The notes below the pieces were generated by a model. It ran no database searches. It was not told the DNA's origin and saw nothing but the letters and a program-made list of their open reading frames with translations. Shown here one piece after another: positions 40,624-47,673 of a stretch of DNA of 47,673 bases. The number at the start of each line of letters is the position of its first letter. Position 1 is the stretch's first letter. This DNA is from Hadarchaeum sp964343275 (GTDB taxonomy: Archaea; Hadarchaeota; Hadarchaeia; Hadarchaeales; Hadarchaeaceae): the NCBI GenBank assembly GCA_964343275.1, contig CAYFIY010000008.1, forward strand, positions 1-47,673. Direction: 5' to 3'. A program made the position numbers and the translations under genes.

Positions 40624-41484
40624 TCACCTAAACACCACAAGCTCCTCTTCGTATCGCCGACCATCTGGAATGCTTCCTCCCGGCAGCTGTTCAAACTTCC
40701 TTTTGGATAGATATTTTACAAGAGCACGATCGGCTTCATCCAGCGACATATTTCCTTGTATCCATTCCAGGGGAACGCCCACGTTCATGGGGCGCACTGG
40801 CAGAACATGGCGAGTAGTCTTGTGAGCAAATGGATTCCCAGAAAGCGCAGCCTTGACCACCTCCTCCTTGTTGGCCGTTGGAACGAGCAGCGCAGCCGAT
40901 GCTTTTCCGGATCTAACCTGAATCGCTGTATCTGACTCCGTTTCGTAACCAATGCTAAATCCCTCCCTAGCCATTATTTGCTCGAGGCGCTTGACCCAAT
41001 TAAATTTCTCTTTGATGTCCGTATCCCCTCCATGGGTTTTGATTAAGTGACAATTCATAGGAGTCAAAATTGCTGCCGTGATCACTCGTCTATCTAAAAC
41101 CTTGATAGCTTCATCCAGGGTGGAGTTTTCAATATCAAGCCCGAGAGACCTAAAGTCATCCAAAAACTTAGGCGTCCAAGTATTTCCTCTAATGATCCTG
41201 TTCCAGCATTTTAGCATGACCTTAGGGTTGAGATAGTCAACCGAGCATACTGGCAGATAGCGACATCCGATCTTACGCAAGGCGGCGACGCGGTGCATCC
41301 CGTCAAGCACCACTCGAGTATCCGAGTCCACGATCACCGGATCCCTCACTTTATCGCTCGATCTTATATCACGCTCCAATTTTTCCACTTGCGAGGATAT
41401 TGTTTCCTCGTGGATATGGACCCCTTGGAGATCTTCAAGGTCGATCTCCAGCCCAAACCCTGATACTTCCATTTTGAATCCCAT
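40624..41484 (-). CDS. ParB/sulfiredoxin-fold protein, SerK (L-serine kinase)-like
   Basis: 286 residues. The core is DPVIVDSDTRVVLDGMHRVAAL then IGCRYLPVCSVDYL, where VLDGMHR corresponds to the phosphoryl-transfer DGHHR/D-x-HR motif of the ParB/Srx superfamily. SerK from Thermococcus uses ADP and serine to make phosphoserine; SbnI in Staphylococcus is a cousin. The C-terminal half (about 100-286) is not in short SerK proteins and is unassigned (MNCHLIKTHGGD). Function is inferred. ATG 41484 and ATG 41472 are both possible; it couples to apgM. Confidence 0.7.
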   Translation of the reverse strand: MGFKMEVSGFGLEIDLEDLQGVHIHEETISSQVEKLERDIRSSDKVRDPVIVDSDTRVVLDGMHRVAALRKIGCRYLPVCSVDYLNPKVMLKCWNRIIRGNTWTPKFLDDFRSLGLDIENSTLDEAIKVLDRRVITAAILTPMNCHLIKTHGGDTDIKEKFNWVKRLEQIMAREGFSIGYETESDTAIQVRSGKASAALLVPTANKEEVVKAALSGNPFAHKTTRHVLPVRPMNVGVPLEWIQGNMSLDEADRALVKYLSKRKFEQLPGGSIPDGRRYEEELVVFR

Positions 41485-41645
41485 GATATCTCGATTAGCA
41501 ATTTAGGAAGTCCTTTAAAAAATAGTTATTTAGTAGATGGTACTCTGCTAAAAACTGCAGTGTGGGCAAAAATTTGAGTTCAAAAGAAGAAATAATGGGT
41601 TTTCTTAGGTGGTAAATCGAGATCGAGAGGAAAATATCTGAGTTG

Positions 41646-42050
41646 ATGAATACCTTTTTAAAAGAGATAAAAAACCCAACTGTGAAATTAGTTCCAAGGG
41701 CATATCACTAGATTCCGCAAAACACACAGATATGTAAAGTGACCTTCGAGCTTTTTGCATATGTTCCCCGACACTGATATGAGAACACCTGGGTAAATGG
41801 GCAGATCTTCTTAAAAAGCATATAGACATGGAAATGGAGCTCATCAAAAAAAATAGAAAAGGTAATGCCACCCATAGAAAGCGAGAAGATCGAACTCCTG
41901 CTGAACGCGATATTATCTGACGAAAGAAAACATCATGAATTCTTAAAGAAGGTCATAGAAGTTCTGGATCGAAAAGAGACCATAACTAAATATGAGTGGT
42001 GGAACATCCTTTGGAGCGAGGCTCTACGTCGTTGTGGCCTAGGTGGATAA
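41646..42050 (+). pseudogene. Decayed ferritin-like gene (several frame changes and stops)
   Basis: Starting at ATG 41646, successive frames give MNTFLKEIKNPTVKLV, then GISLDSAKHTDM in a second frame, then EHLGKWADLLKKHIDMEMEL and finally the intact ORF 41865-42050 with LLLNAILSDERKHHEFLKKV, the Fe-binding DE-x-x-HH helix. Joined, these are a ferritin-like/rubrerythrin-related protein of about 130 residues. At least two frameshifts and three stops separate the pieces, so the gene is dead; the last ORF alone lacks the other ligand helix. 41485-41645 has no gene. Confidence 0.75.
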
Positions 42051-42143
42051 TTATAAAAAAAAGCTAATTGAACGTCGGCAAATCACTTTTTTTATAAAGG
42101 TTTAACATGATAAGAATGCTATTAAAGACAGATGAAAATTTAC

Positions 42144-43073
42144 CTATTTCAGGTAAATCGGTGGAATTTGGTTATCTCGATAAAGGGGAGTTTCATATAG
42201 CATGTTTCCATATGTCCCAGGTGGTGGTGGCATGATAATTACCACATCCACCTCATCCAATTCTACGCCAGACAACTCAGAAGCCAGCTCAAGGGCAGAG
42301 TCCATATCGCCCAATGAATCTACGAGTTTGAGCTCCAACGCCTTTTCCCCATTAAACCACCCGCCCTCCGCCAATTGAAATATGGGGTTTTCTAGGTTAT
42401 CTTCAATATTTTCCACATCCGCTCTATTGATCTCAGTTCTTTGGAAAATAATGTTCAAAAAAGAATCATTTATTTCATCTACCTTCATCTCTAGATACTC
42501 TCTCTCATTTTCATCCAAGACGCCATCCGCCCAAACGTTCTTCAATTTTCCAGAGGTGATGGCGAATATTTCCTCAACATTCTCAGGCTCAACGGGCACC
42601 TGCTTATCTAGCACTATAAAGACCCCGATGCTCCCGACTATCGAAAATGGATTGGCGACAATCCTATCTGCTCCCAACGAGACTAAATATGCTCCAGAAG
42701 CTCCTGTTCCCCTTATGAATGCCACTATCGGTTTTTCGAATCCTTTCACCATTGAGTACATCTCGTATGAGGCGTCTGCTAGTCCGCCAGGAGAATCCAC
42801 AGCTAGGACAATAGCTTTGACTTTATCGTCCCTATGGGCATTTTCAAGTGCTCTCTGGAGTTCTCCAGTGGAGATGGTATTAACATGAGGGAATTCACCG
42901 CTGCTGATGATCTCACCACTCAGGTAGATTATGCCAATTTTATCCAGCACAACATTATCCAGCTCAACATTATCCAGCTCAAACTGAAACGACGAAAAAT
43001 AGAAGAAAAAAGCAAGGGATGCGATGACTGCCAATCCTATAAAAAGAAAAACTAAAGCGTATTGTATTTTCAA
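42144..43073 (-). CDS. sppA: Signal peptide peptidase SppA (S49)
   Basis: 309 residues. An N-terminal transmembrane helix (about 7-28) anchors a periplasm-like catalytic domain. GTGASGAYLVS holds the nucleophile Ser, and ITSGKLKN the catalytic Lys; VDSPGG (about 94-99) is also conserved. It degrades released signal peptides in the membrane. TTG 43073 follows GGGGGT by five bases. The LDN repeat near residues 34-44 comes from a 15-base tandem repeat. An inverted repeat lies just upstream (43090-43123). Confidence 0.93.
   Translation of the reverse strand: MKIQYALVFLFIGLAVIASLAFFFYFSSFQFELDNVELDNVVLDKIGIIYLSGEIISSGEFPHVNTISTGELQRALENAHRDDKVKAIVLAVDSPGGLADASYEMYSMVKGFEKPIVAFIRGTGASGAYLVSLGADRIVANPFSIVGSIGVFIVLDKQVPVEPENVEEIFAITSGKLKNVWADGVLDENEREYLEMKVDEINDSFLNIIFQRTEINRADVENIEDNLENPIFQLAEGGWFNGEKALELKLVDSLGDMDSALELASELSGVELDEVDVVIIMPPPPGTYGNMLYETPLYRDNQIPPIYLK
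42940..42984. repeat. 15-base tandem repeat inside sppA
   Basis: Three near-identical units of TTATCCAGCTCAACA (first unit has AC for TC) encode repeated Asn-Val-(Glu/Val)-Leu-Asp at the base of the extracytoplasmic domain. In frame, so length variation would be tolerated; it may vary between strains. Confidence 0.7.
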
Positions 43074-43089
43074 AATTTACCCCCGCATA

Positions 43090-43123
43090 AGAAACTTTTA
43101 ATTAGAAGTTCTTAAAAGTTTCT
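43090..43123. promoter_or_regulatory. 12-bp inverted repeat between radA and sppA
   Basis: AGAAACTTTTAA and TTAAAAGTTTCT pair perfectly across a 10-base loop, 17-50 bases upstream of the sppA start on the minus strand and 123 bases after the radA stop. It could be an attenuator or operator of sppA, or the radA transcript end. 43124-43245 has no gene. Confidence 0.45.
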
Positions 43124-43245
43124 CACTAATTTAATCCATCTTCGCGCTACTTTCACAGCATAATAGACAGTCTTACATAAATCGCTTAGTTCAAGAACCG
43201 CCAGACTTTTTATGGGTGAAAACCAGAACTGCACCACCTGTGATA

Positions 43246-44178
43246 TTAGTCGCTAATACCAGCCTCAGTTATCTGAAACGTCGCGCTTTCCGGAGGCAGA
43301 CCTGGATGATCCACCAAGTACGCTGTGCGAGTGTTCGCCTTGCTCTTCCGTAGGTAGACGCGCGCAGTTGCCGAATGTCCTAGCACATGCCCCCCCACTG
43401 GCCTCGTTGGATCGCCGAAGAAAACATCTGGCCTGGATTGGACCTGATTGGTCACAAAAACCAGCAAATCATGCAGCTCCGATATTTTGTGAAGCCCAGC
43501 AAGATGACGCCCAAGCTTCTGCTGCCGCTCCGCGAGTGCCCCTCGCCCACAATATTCCGTGCGGAACAAGGAAGTCAGCGAATCGACCACAAGTAGCTTT
43601 ACTCCATCGTTTTTCGCCATCTCGGCGGCCTTATCCGCCAACAACATCTGATGGTCGGTCGTGTGCGCCCTGGCAACATAGATGTTATCTAGAGCTTTCT
43701 CGGACTCTATACTAACTGCTCTAGCCATCTGTGCGATACGTTCTGGCCTGAAAGTGTTCTCGGTGTCTATGTAAACCGCCTTTCCATCAAGTCCGCCCTG
43801 CTCGAGCGGTAACTGCACATTCATGCAAAGTTGGTGAGCAATCTGAGACTTTCCCGAACCAAATTCTCCGAAAACCTCAGTGATGCCTTGGGTCTCGGCC
43901 CCACCACCAATCATCTTGTTAAGTGACTGGCACCCCATGCTGACGCGTCCTATATGCTTTCGCCTCTCGAGAACATCTATGGCCTTCTCATAACCCATCT
44001 TTGAAGCCTCTCGCGCCGAATTTATAGCTTTAACCGCGACACCAACGCCTACTTCCGCTGCTTCCCTCAAATCACTAGACGTGGCTACGGCGATGCTTTC
44101 GACCGTGTCATACCCAGCAGTGCGCAACTTCTCGGCAATTGCTGACCCTACCCCCTCCAGATCTTCAAGTTCTACCAA
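43246..44178 (-). CDS. radA: DNA repair and recombination protein RadA
   Basis: 310 residues. An N-terminal helix-hairpin-helix domain (LEDLEGVGSAIAEKLRTAG, about 1-60), Walker A GEFGSGKSQ (about 108-116), Walker B LLVVDSLT (about 195-202) and the L1/L2 loops (NQVQSRPDVFFGDPTRPVGG, about 244-263) match archaeal RadA (RecA/Rad51 family). It forms filaments on single-stranded DNA for strand exchange. It is upstream of a small region of unknown coding (44179-44421). No intein. Confidence 0.97.
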   Translation of the reverse strand: MVELEDLEGVGSAIAEKLRTAGYDTVESIAVATSSDLREAAEVGVGVAVKAINSAREASKMGYEKAIDVLERRKHIGRVSMGCQSLNKMIGGGAETQGITEVFGEFGSGKSQIAHQLCMNVQLPLEQGGLDGKAVYIDTENTFRPERIAQMARAVSIESEKALDNIYVARAHTTDHQMLLADKAAEMAKNDGVKLLVVDSLTSLFRTEYCGRGALAERQQKLGRHLAGLHKISELHDLLVFVTNQVQSRPDVFFGDPTRPVGGHVLGHSATARVYLRKSKANTRTAYLVDHPGLPPESATFQITEAGISD

Positions 44179-44285
44179 TTAAAACACCTCCATTTTTAAA
44201 CATTTACAATCTTCAGGTTAACCTATTCACACACTTACTCAAGCTACTTGTGAGGAGGGGGGTCTCCGAAAGTATTATCCTTGTT

Positions 44286-44399
44286 TTAAAAAATGATTCT
44301 TAATTCGTCTAGATCGATACCCAGCATGTTCATCTCATTCCGTCGAAAAATACTAGGGCCGTGGATAAAAATTACATAGCAGTATTTTAGCCAAGTCAA
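44286..44399 (-). CDS. Candidate 37-residue peptide between radA and the Sm-like gene
   Basis: From TTG 44399 the minus strand reads TWLKYCYVIFIHGPSIFRRN followed by EMNMLGIDLDELRIIF and TAA. The HGPSIFRRNEMN part looks like a conserved motif rather than chance, but I do not recognise a family. No SD; the frame is short. It lies upstream of radA on the same strand (107 bases). It could be a real mini-gene, a leader peptide or the end of a lost gene. Confidence 0.3.
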   Translation of the reverse strand: MTWLKYCYVIFIHGPSIFRRNEMNMLGIDLDELRIIF

Positions 44400-44421
44400 G
44401 TACTACAATTAGGTGGTAAAA

Positions 44422-44655
44422 ATGGAAAACGAAACAGAAACGCCAGCGGACATAGCTGGGATAAAAAGGTTCCTCAACAACGTGGTCAAGGTCACGGCTA
44501 AGGACGGGAGAAAATTCCGAGGCAAGCTAACGCAACATGACGAGTACATGAACCTAGTAATGGAAGATGTCGAGGAAGTATCCAAGGACGGACAAGTTGT
44601 AAAATTTAAGCTTATATTATTGAAAGGCGGGAACGTCTCAGATATATCCATCTAA
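44422..44655 (+). CDS. Sm-like (LSM) RNA-binding protein
   Basis: 77 residues from ATG 44422 with AGGTGG five bases before it. Sm1 motif is KVTAKDGRKFRGKLTQHDEYMNLVMED (seen in two parts) and Sm2 the ILLKGGNV segment, where most LSMs have I-RG-N. Archaeal Sm proteins form heptameric rings binding U-rich RNA. Its stop overlaps the stop of the convergent winged-helix gene by 4 bases. Confidence 0.93.
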   Translation: MENETETPADIAGIKRFLNNVVKVTAKDGRKFRGKLTQHDEYMNLVMEDVEEVSKDGQVVKFKLILLKGGNVSDISI

Positions 44656-44936
44656 ATCGGCTGAACGTATTCTATCGCCTTGAGACCATCAAGGACCTTT
44701 TTCCCATCATCGGTCAGCTTGTAACTACTATTTAACTCTGACACAAGCTCTCTACTAATCAGCGTTCGTAGATGCTCCTTCACTGGCCACCAATCTCCTG
44801 AGCCGTATAGTTCCTTCAGTTCTCGCAACCTCAAGCTTCCTTTATCTGACAAGAGAGTGAATACTTTCCCAACCCCAACCTTATCGGTCTTCAGCCAATT
44901 AATGTCCTCAGTGACCCCCATCCCATCAACATACAT
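44652..44936 (-). CDS. Winged-helix protein coupled to ABCE1
   Basis: 94 residues. A winged helix with VFTLLSDKGSLRLRELKEL, WPVKEHLRTLISRELVSEL and a wing ending KLTDDGKKVLDGL. It follows ABCE1 by three bases on the same strand, so it is in its operon. Could be a transcription regulator or ribosome-associated factor. ATG 44936 is a likely start though an internal ATG at residue 6 is possible. Convergent with the Sm-like gene. Confidence 0.75.
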   Translation of the reverse strand: MYVDGMGVTEDINWLKTDKVGVGKVFTLLSDKGSLRLRELKELYGSGDWWPVKEHLRTLISRELVSELNSSYKLTDDGKKVLDGLKAIEYVQPI

Positions 44937-44939
44937 TAA

Positions 44940-46703
44940 TTATCGTAAATAAAAGTACTCACCATTGTCCTTCTGTTCCCTATCCAAAGTACTACCTGGT
45001 TTGTTGGTACGTGGCCTACCTGTATGTGGATCACGCCTGAAAGTAACTCCCATGTTTTTTAGGAAAAGGTTCATCCCGTCGCGCATGTTTAGCGGACCAT
45101 GAGTCTCTCCGACTTTGCTTGGACTTCCAGTAAAGACCAGTAACCTGTCTGAGATATAGTCCACGCTAAGAACATCGTGATCGACGACGAAAGCAGCTGC
45201 CTCTCGTTTCTCTATCAGTCGGCGTATAGAATTGGACATATTCAAACGCTGCTCGACGTCAAGGTAGGCACTCGGCTCATCCAGGAGATATAGATCAGCT
45301 TGTCGGCCTAAGCACCCAGCTATGGTCACTCGCTGGAGTTCGCCTCCGCTCAGACTCTTTAGATTCTTCTCCATCAAGGGCTCGACCCCAAGCGGCTTCA
45401 AAATTTCTGGTTCGAATGCTGGGTCAAAATCGCCCAGCTGCAGGCGCAACCATTCATGAACCGTGCCGTCGAACTCGGCATTAAGATACTGTGGTTTATG
45501 GGAGATCTTGAGATCTGACTCGAGCTTGCCCTTGGTGGGGCCAATCTCTCCTGCCAAGACACGGACAAAAGTCGTCTTTCCCACGGCGTTTGGTCCAACC
45601 ACCCCCACGACCTCGCCTAAGAAAATGTTGCCAGGAGAAACCACCAGCTTAAAGCCTTTAAAAGACTTGCTAAACTTTGGGTAGTTCATCATTTCTTTGC
45701 CTCCCGCTATAGCTTTAGATGGCGGCCTCACATCGAATTTAATCGATTCCCGTCTGAACCTTACGTTCTCCTCCCGGAGATAACCATCCAGAAACACATT
45801 TATGCCGACTCTAACTCCCCTGATGGATGAAACAATCCCATAAGCCCTAGGCTTGCCGTACATCACTTGCACGTAATCCGAGATGTAGTCCAGCAAAGCT
45901 AGATCGTGTTCGACAACCATCACCGCTTTCCCAATCTGAGCCAGTGCCCTGATGGCCCTTGCTGCGTTCAATCGTTGGTAGACATCGAGATGAGAGCTGG
46001 GCTCGTCGAAATAGTATATATCCGCTTCACGTGCTACTACTGCAGCTATGGCCAATCGTTGAAGTTCTCCGCCGCTTAGGAGTTTGATGTCTCGGTCCAG
46101 GAAGTCTTCTAGTTCGAGCGTCCGAATTAATTCATGAGAAACGGTTCTTTCGTCGGCTTTCTGGATCAGGTTCATGACCTTGCCCTTAACGACAGTGGGT
46201 AGTTCATCTATAGCCTGGGGTTTGTAAACCATTTTAACTTGGTTGATTGTATTGAAATGAGCCTGAAGCTCCGAGCCTTTGAAGAAATCGTTCAATTTTT
46301 TGGAGCTAACTTTCTCCAAACCTAGATTTGGCTTTAGAACTCCAGCCAAGATCTGAATAGCGGTAGTTTTTCCAACGCCATTTTGACCTACCAGCCCAGT
46401 CACGCTCCCAGCCTTTGGGATCGGAAGTTCATATAGTGCAAAACAGTTTGGCAAGTAGCGGTGTATGCATCGACCTTCAAGCTCCTTGGGAAGATTTATG
46501 ATCGAAATGGCTCGAAAGGGACATTTATGAACGCATATCCCGCAGCCACTACACAGCCCCTCTGAAATTATTGGCAATCCGGTTTGACTGTCGATCACTA
46601 TCGTTTCGTCACCCGTCCTGACACCAGGACAATACCTATGGCACTCCAACGTGCATCTCTTAGGCTGACACAGTTCTTTATCGATAACTGCCAATCTTGT
46701 CAT
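44940..46703 (-). CDS. ABCE1 / RNase L inhibitor homologue (ribosome recycling)
   Basis: 587 residues. Order: two [4Fe-4S] clusters (CQPKRCTLECHRYCPG and CSGCGICVHKCP), NBD1 with GQNGVGKTT and the LSGGELQRLAIA signature and DEPSSHLD, hinge, NBD2 with GPNAVGKTT, LSGGELQRVTIA and DEPSAYLD, then a C-terminal hinge. This is the essential ATPase that splits ribosomes after termination. AGGGGTC precedes ATG 46703. It is the largest single-gene feature here. Confidence 0.97.
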   Translation of the reverse strand: MTRLAVIDKELCQPKRCTLECHRYCPGVRTGDETIVIDSQTGLPIISEGLCSGCGICVHKCPFRAISIINLPKELEGRCIHRYLPNCFALYELPIPKAGSVTGLVGQNGVGKTTAIQILAGVLKPNLGLEKVSSKKLNDFFKGSELQAHFNTINQVKMVYKPQAIDELPTVVKGKVMNLIQKADERTVSHELIRTLELEDFLDRDIKLLSGGELQRLAIAAVVAREADIYYFDEPSSHLDVYQRLNAARAIRALAQIGKAVMVVEHDLALLDYISDYVQVMYGKPRAYGIVSSIRGVRVGINVFLDGYLREENVRFRRESIKFDVRPPSKAIAGGKEMMNYPKFSKSFKGFKLVVSPGNIFLGEVVGVVGPNAVGKTTFVRVLAGEIGPTKGKLESDLKISHKPQYLNAEFDGTVHEWLRLQLGDFDPAFEPEILKPLGVEPLMEKNLKSLSGGELQRVTIAGCLGRQADLYLLDEPSAYLDVEQRLNMSNSIRRLIEKREAAAFVVDHDVLSVDYISDRLLVFTGSPSKVGETHGPLNMRDGMNLFLKNMGVTFRRDPHTGRPRTNKPGSTLDREQKDNGEYFYLR

Positions 46704-46770
46704 CTTTGACCCCTAACAGCTATCGCACTAAGTTTTAAAAGTTTGTCATGCAAGAAATATCGGTGAAAGA

Positions 46771-47040
46771 ATACGCATATTATATCTCATAACCACATTC
46801 TTCATTCTAGTCATATTGCTACCTATCGCAGGATTTCTATTTTTTGATGGATTGGTGCAACTGGCAGCAAAGATTATTTTGAGCATAGCTCTCATCCTAG
46901 CTTTGGCCTTAACAGGTTCTTTTGGATACATATGTATAAAAGCTCAGGCCAAGACGTGGGGATCAGGATTGATTTTGGTGGCCATATTATGCCTTCTAGC
47001 AATCTTATGGATATTGACTGGTAAACCATTACTCATCTAA
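46771..47040 (+). CDS. Small membrane protein, apparent ATA start
   Basis: 89 residues if initiated at ATA 46771, four bases after GGTGA (46762-46766), the same spacing as in the L40e gene (GGTGA-AATC-ATG). No ATG/GTG/TTG exists in the frame before TTG 46816, which would delete most of the first hydrophobic helix (ILYLITTFFILVILL). From the ATA the protein has three helices (about 4-24, 31-55 and 65-84). No family known. It is divergent from ABCE1 by 67 bases. Confidence 0.55.
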   Translation: MRILYLITTFFILVILLPIAGFLFFDGLVQLAAKIILSIALILALALTGSFGYICIKAQAKTWGSGLILVAILCLLAILWILTGKPLLI

Positions 47041-47090
47041 TATATTTTAATAGATTACTTGGAAATCCTCTAAAACAAGTCATTAAGCCT

Positions 47091-47225
47091 TTAGAATAAA
47101 TACTTCAAAACTTGAATGTGGTCGATGATTTTTTCTTTTCTACCGGATAACATCATGGAGTAAACAACTTTTACGGTCATGATGCAGAAGAGCACTACTG
47201 CAATGGAACCCATCACCAGACTCAT
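47091..47225 (-). CDS. Candidate 44-residue single-helix membrane protein
   Basis: From ATG 47225 the frame encodes MSLVMGSIAVVLFCIMTVKV and a charged tail GRKEKIIDHIQVLKYLF. One transmembrane helix with a basic cytoplasmic end is a common small-protein plan. GGTGG is 11 bases from the ATG, too far for an ideal SD. No family. 47226-47373 contains only a very short further open frame (ISKILDKIKIDDEVIIN), start unclear. Confidence 0.4.
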   Translation of the reverse strand: MSLVMGSIAVVLFCIMTVKVVYSMMLSGRKEKIIDHIQVLKYLF

Positions 47226-47373
47226 TACTTGGGTACCACCGCTTAGTTTATAATGACCTCGTCATCTATTTTTATCTTGTCCAGTATCTTGCTGATGGCA
47301 TCGCCTATGGACTACAAGTCAATTGATCACACTTGTAAAAATGTAATTTGCATCAAAATATTTTTCGTGAAAC

Positions 47374-47625
47374 TTACTCCGTTTTTTGCCAATGCTCCGC
47401 GTTTAGCTGCTTTGCCCGCTCTTGGAGCTTCATCATTATAAAATCACGGGCTTGCCTACGATCCAGCTCGCTCTCAAAAGAAGTTAGGAGGTGTTCGAGC
47501 CTCGGCCTCGCAAACATGTCGAAAGCGAGGTCAATATCCTGGTCAGTTATCTGACCGTCTTTTACCTTATCGGCGAGAAGCTCTGTAGTTTTTCGAACTA
47601 TCGCATCGAGATCGCTTGATTCCAT
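47374..47625 (-). CDS. Small hypothetical protein
   Basis: 83 residues from ATG 47625, highly charged and helical (TTELLADKVKDGQITDQDID, SELDRRQARDFIMMKLQERA). No recognised domain. A TATA-like TTTATAACTT lies about 30 bases upstream of the start. It may encode a small cytosolic regulator; the role is unknown. Confidence 0.6.
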   Translation of the reverse strand: MESSDLDAIVRKTTELLADKVKDGQITDQDIDLAFDMFARPRLEHLLTSFESELDRRQARDFIMMKLQERAKQLNAEHWQKTE

Positions 47626-47673
47626 CGAATCACAAAATTTATTTTACCATTTAAGTTATAAATACCAACGGCG

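Noticed and set aside
1..47673. CRISPR arrays, insertion sequences, prophage, large direct repeats
   Set aside because: No regularly spaced repeats, no terminal inverted repeats with transposase, no integrase recognised; the only tandem repeat is 15 bases inside sppA.

Overview
The window is a chromosomal piece of an archaeon. The evidence is the repertoire: geranylgeranylglyceryl phosphate synthase (ether lipids), RadA, Rpb4/RpoF, ribosomal proteins L21e, L40e and S26e, archaeal-type ThrRS, ABCE1, NMD3, SRP54 of archaeal type, an Sm-like protein, an archaeal-type RNase P RNA and a tRNA-Met with a bulge-helix-bulge intron. Starts are commonly led by GGTGA/GGGGAG-type Shine-Dalgarno (SD) sites 3-6 nt upstream or by TATA boxes close to the start (leaderless style). 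The lineage cannot be fixed from this alone; an anaerobic, euryarchaeal-related or deep uncultured lineage (Hadarchaeota/MSBL1-like) is my guess.

Layout. 1-5.8 kb: end of a cation/proton antiporter, GIY-YIG protein, two membrane proteins, rubrerythrin, RCK potassium channel, tRNA-Gly, two CBS-domain proteins. 5.8-8.7 kb: rpiA, intron-containing tRNA-Met, a tRNA-like relic, NAD(P)HX dehydratase, L40e and GGGP synthase. 8.8-11.3 kb: S26e, then a thiolase/DUF35 pair and an acetyltransferase-like gene. 11.3-14.7 kb: accessory, gene-poor stretch with a frameshifted cupin gene, a molybdopterin oxidoreductase, RNase P RNA, a Zn/7Fe ferredoxin, decayed ORFs and rubredoxin. 14.8-17.7 kb: four-subunit pyruvate:ferredoxin oxidoreductase. 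17.7-20.6 kb: ATP-cone nuclease, a decayed CPBP protease gene and small proteins. 20.6-23.3 kb: information block DUF655-RpoF-L21e-SRP54. 23.4-25.8 kb: nucleotidyltransferase-cupin and HD hydrolase. 25.8-37.2 kb, all minus strand: NMD3-ilvB-ilvN-ilvC-ilvD-leuC-leuD-leuB-ubiX-S2P protease-tmk, a near-complete branched-chain amino-acid block. 37.4-41.5 kb: ThrRS, then phosphoglycerate mutase behind a SerK-like protein. 41.6-47.7 kb: decayed ferritin-like gene, SppA, RadA, Sm-like protein, winged-helix protein, ABCE1 and small membrane proteins.

Most interesting: several full-length genes have no ATG/GTG/TTG at the place where homology, frame and SD position all put the start. The thiolase (ATA at 9156), its DUF35 partner (ACG at 10318) and a small membrane protein (ATA at 46771) are the best cases, rubredoxin (ATA/ATC) a weaker one. 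The alternatives are assembly errors or strain polymorphism. The window also holds at least three clearly decayed genes (cupin, CPBP protease, ferritin-like) and several very small ORFs that standard gene callers would miss. I see no CRISPR array, insertion sequence or prophage.
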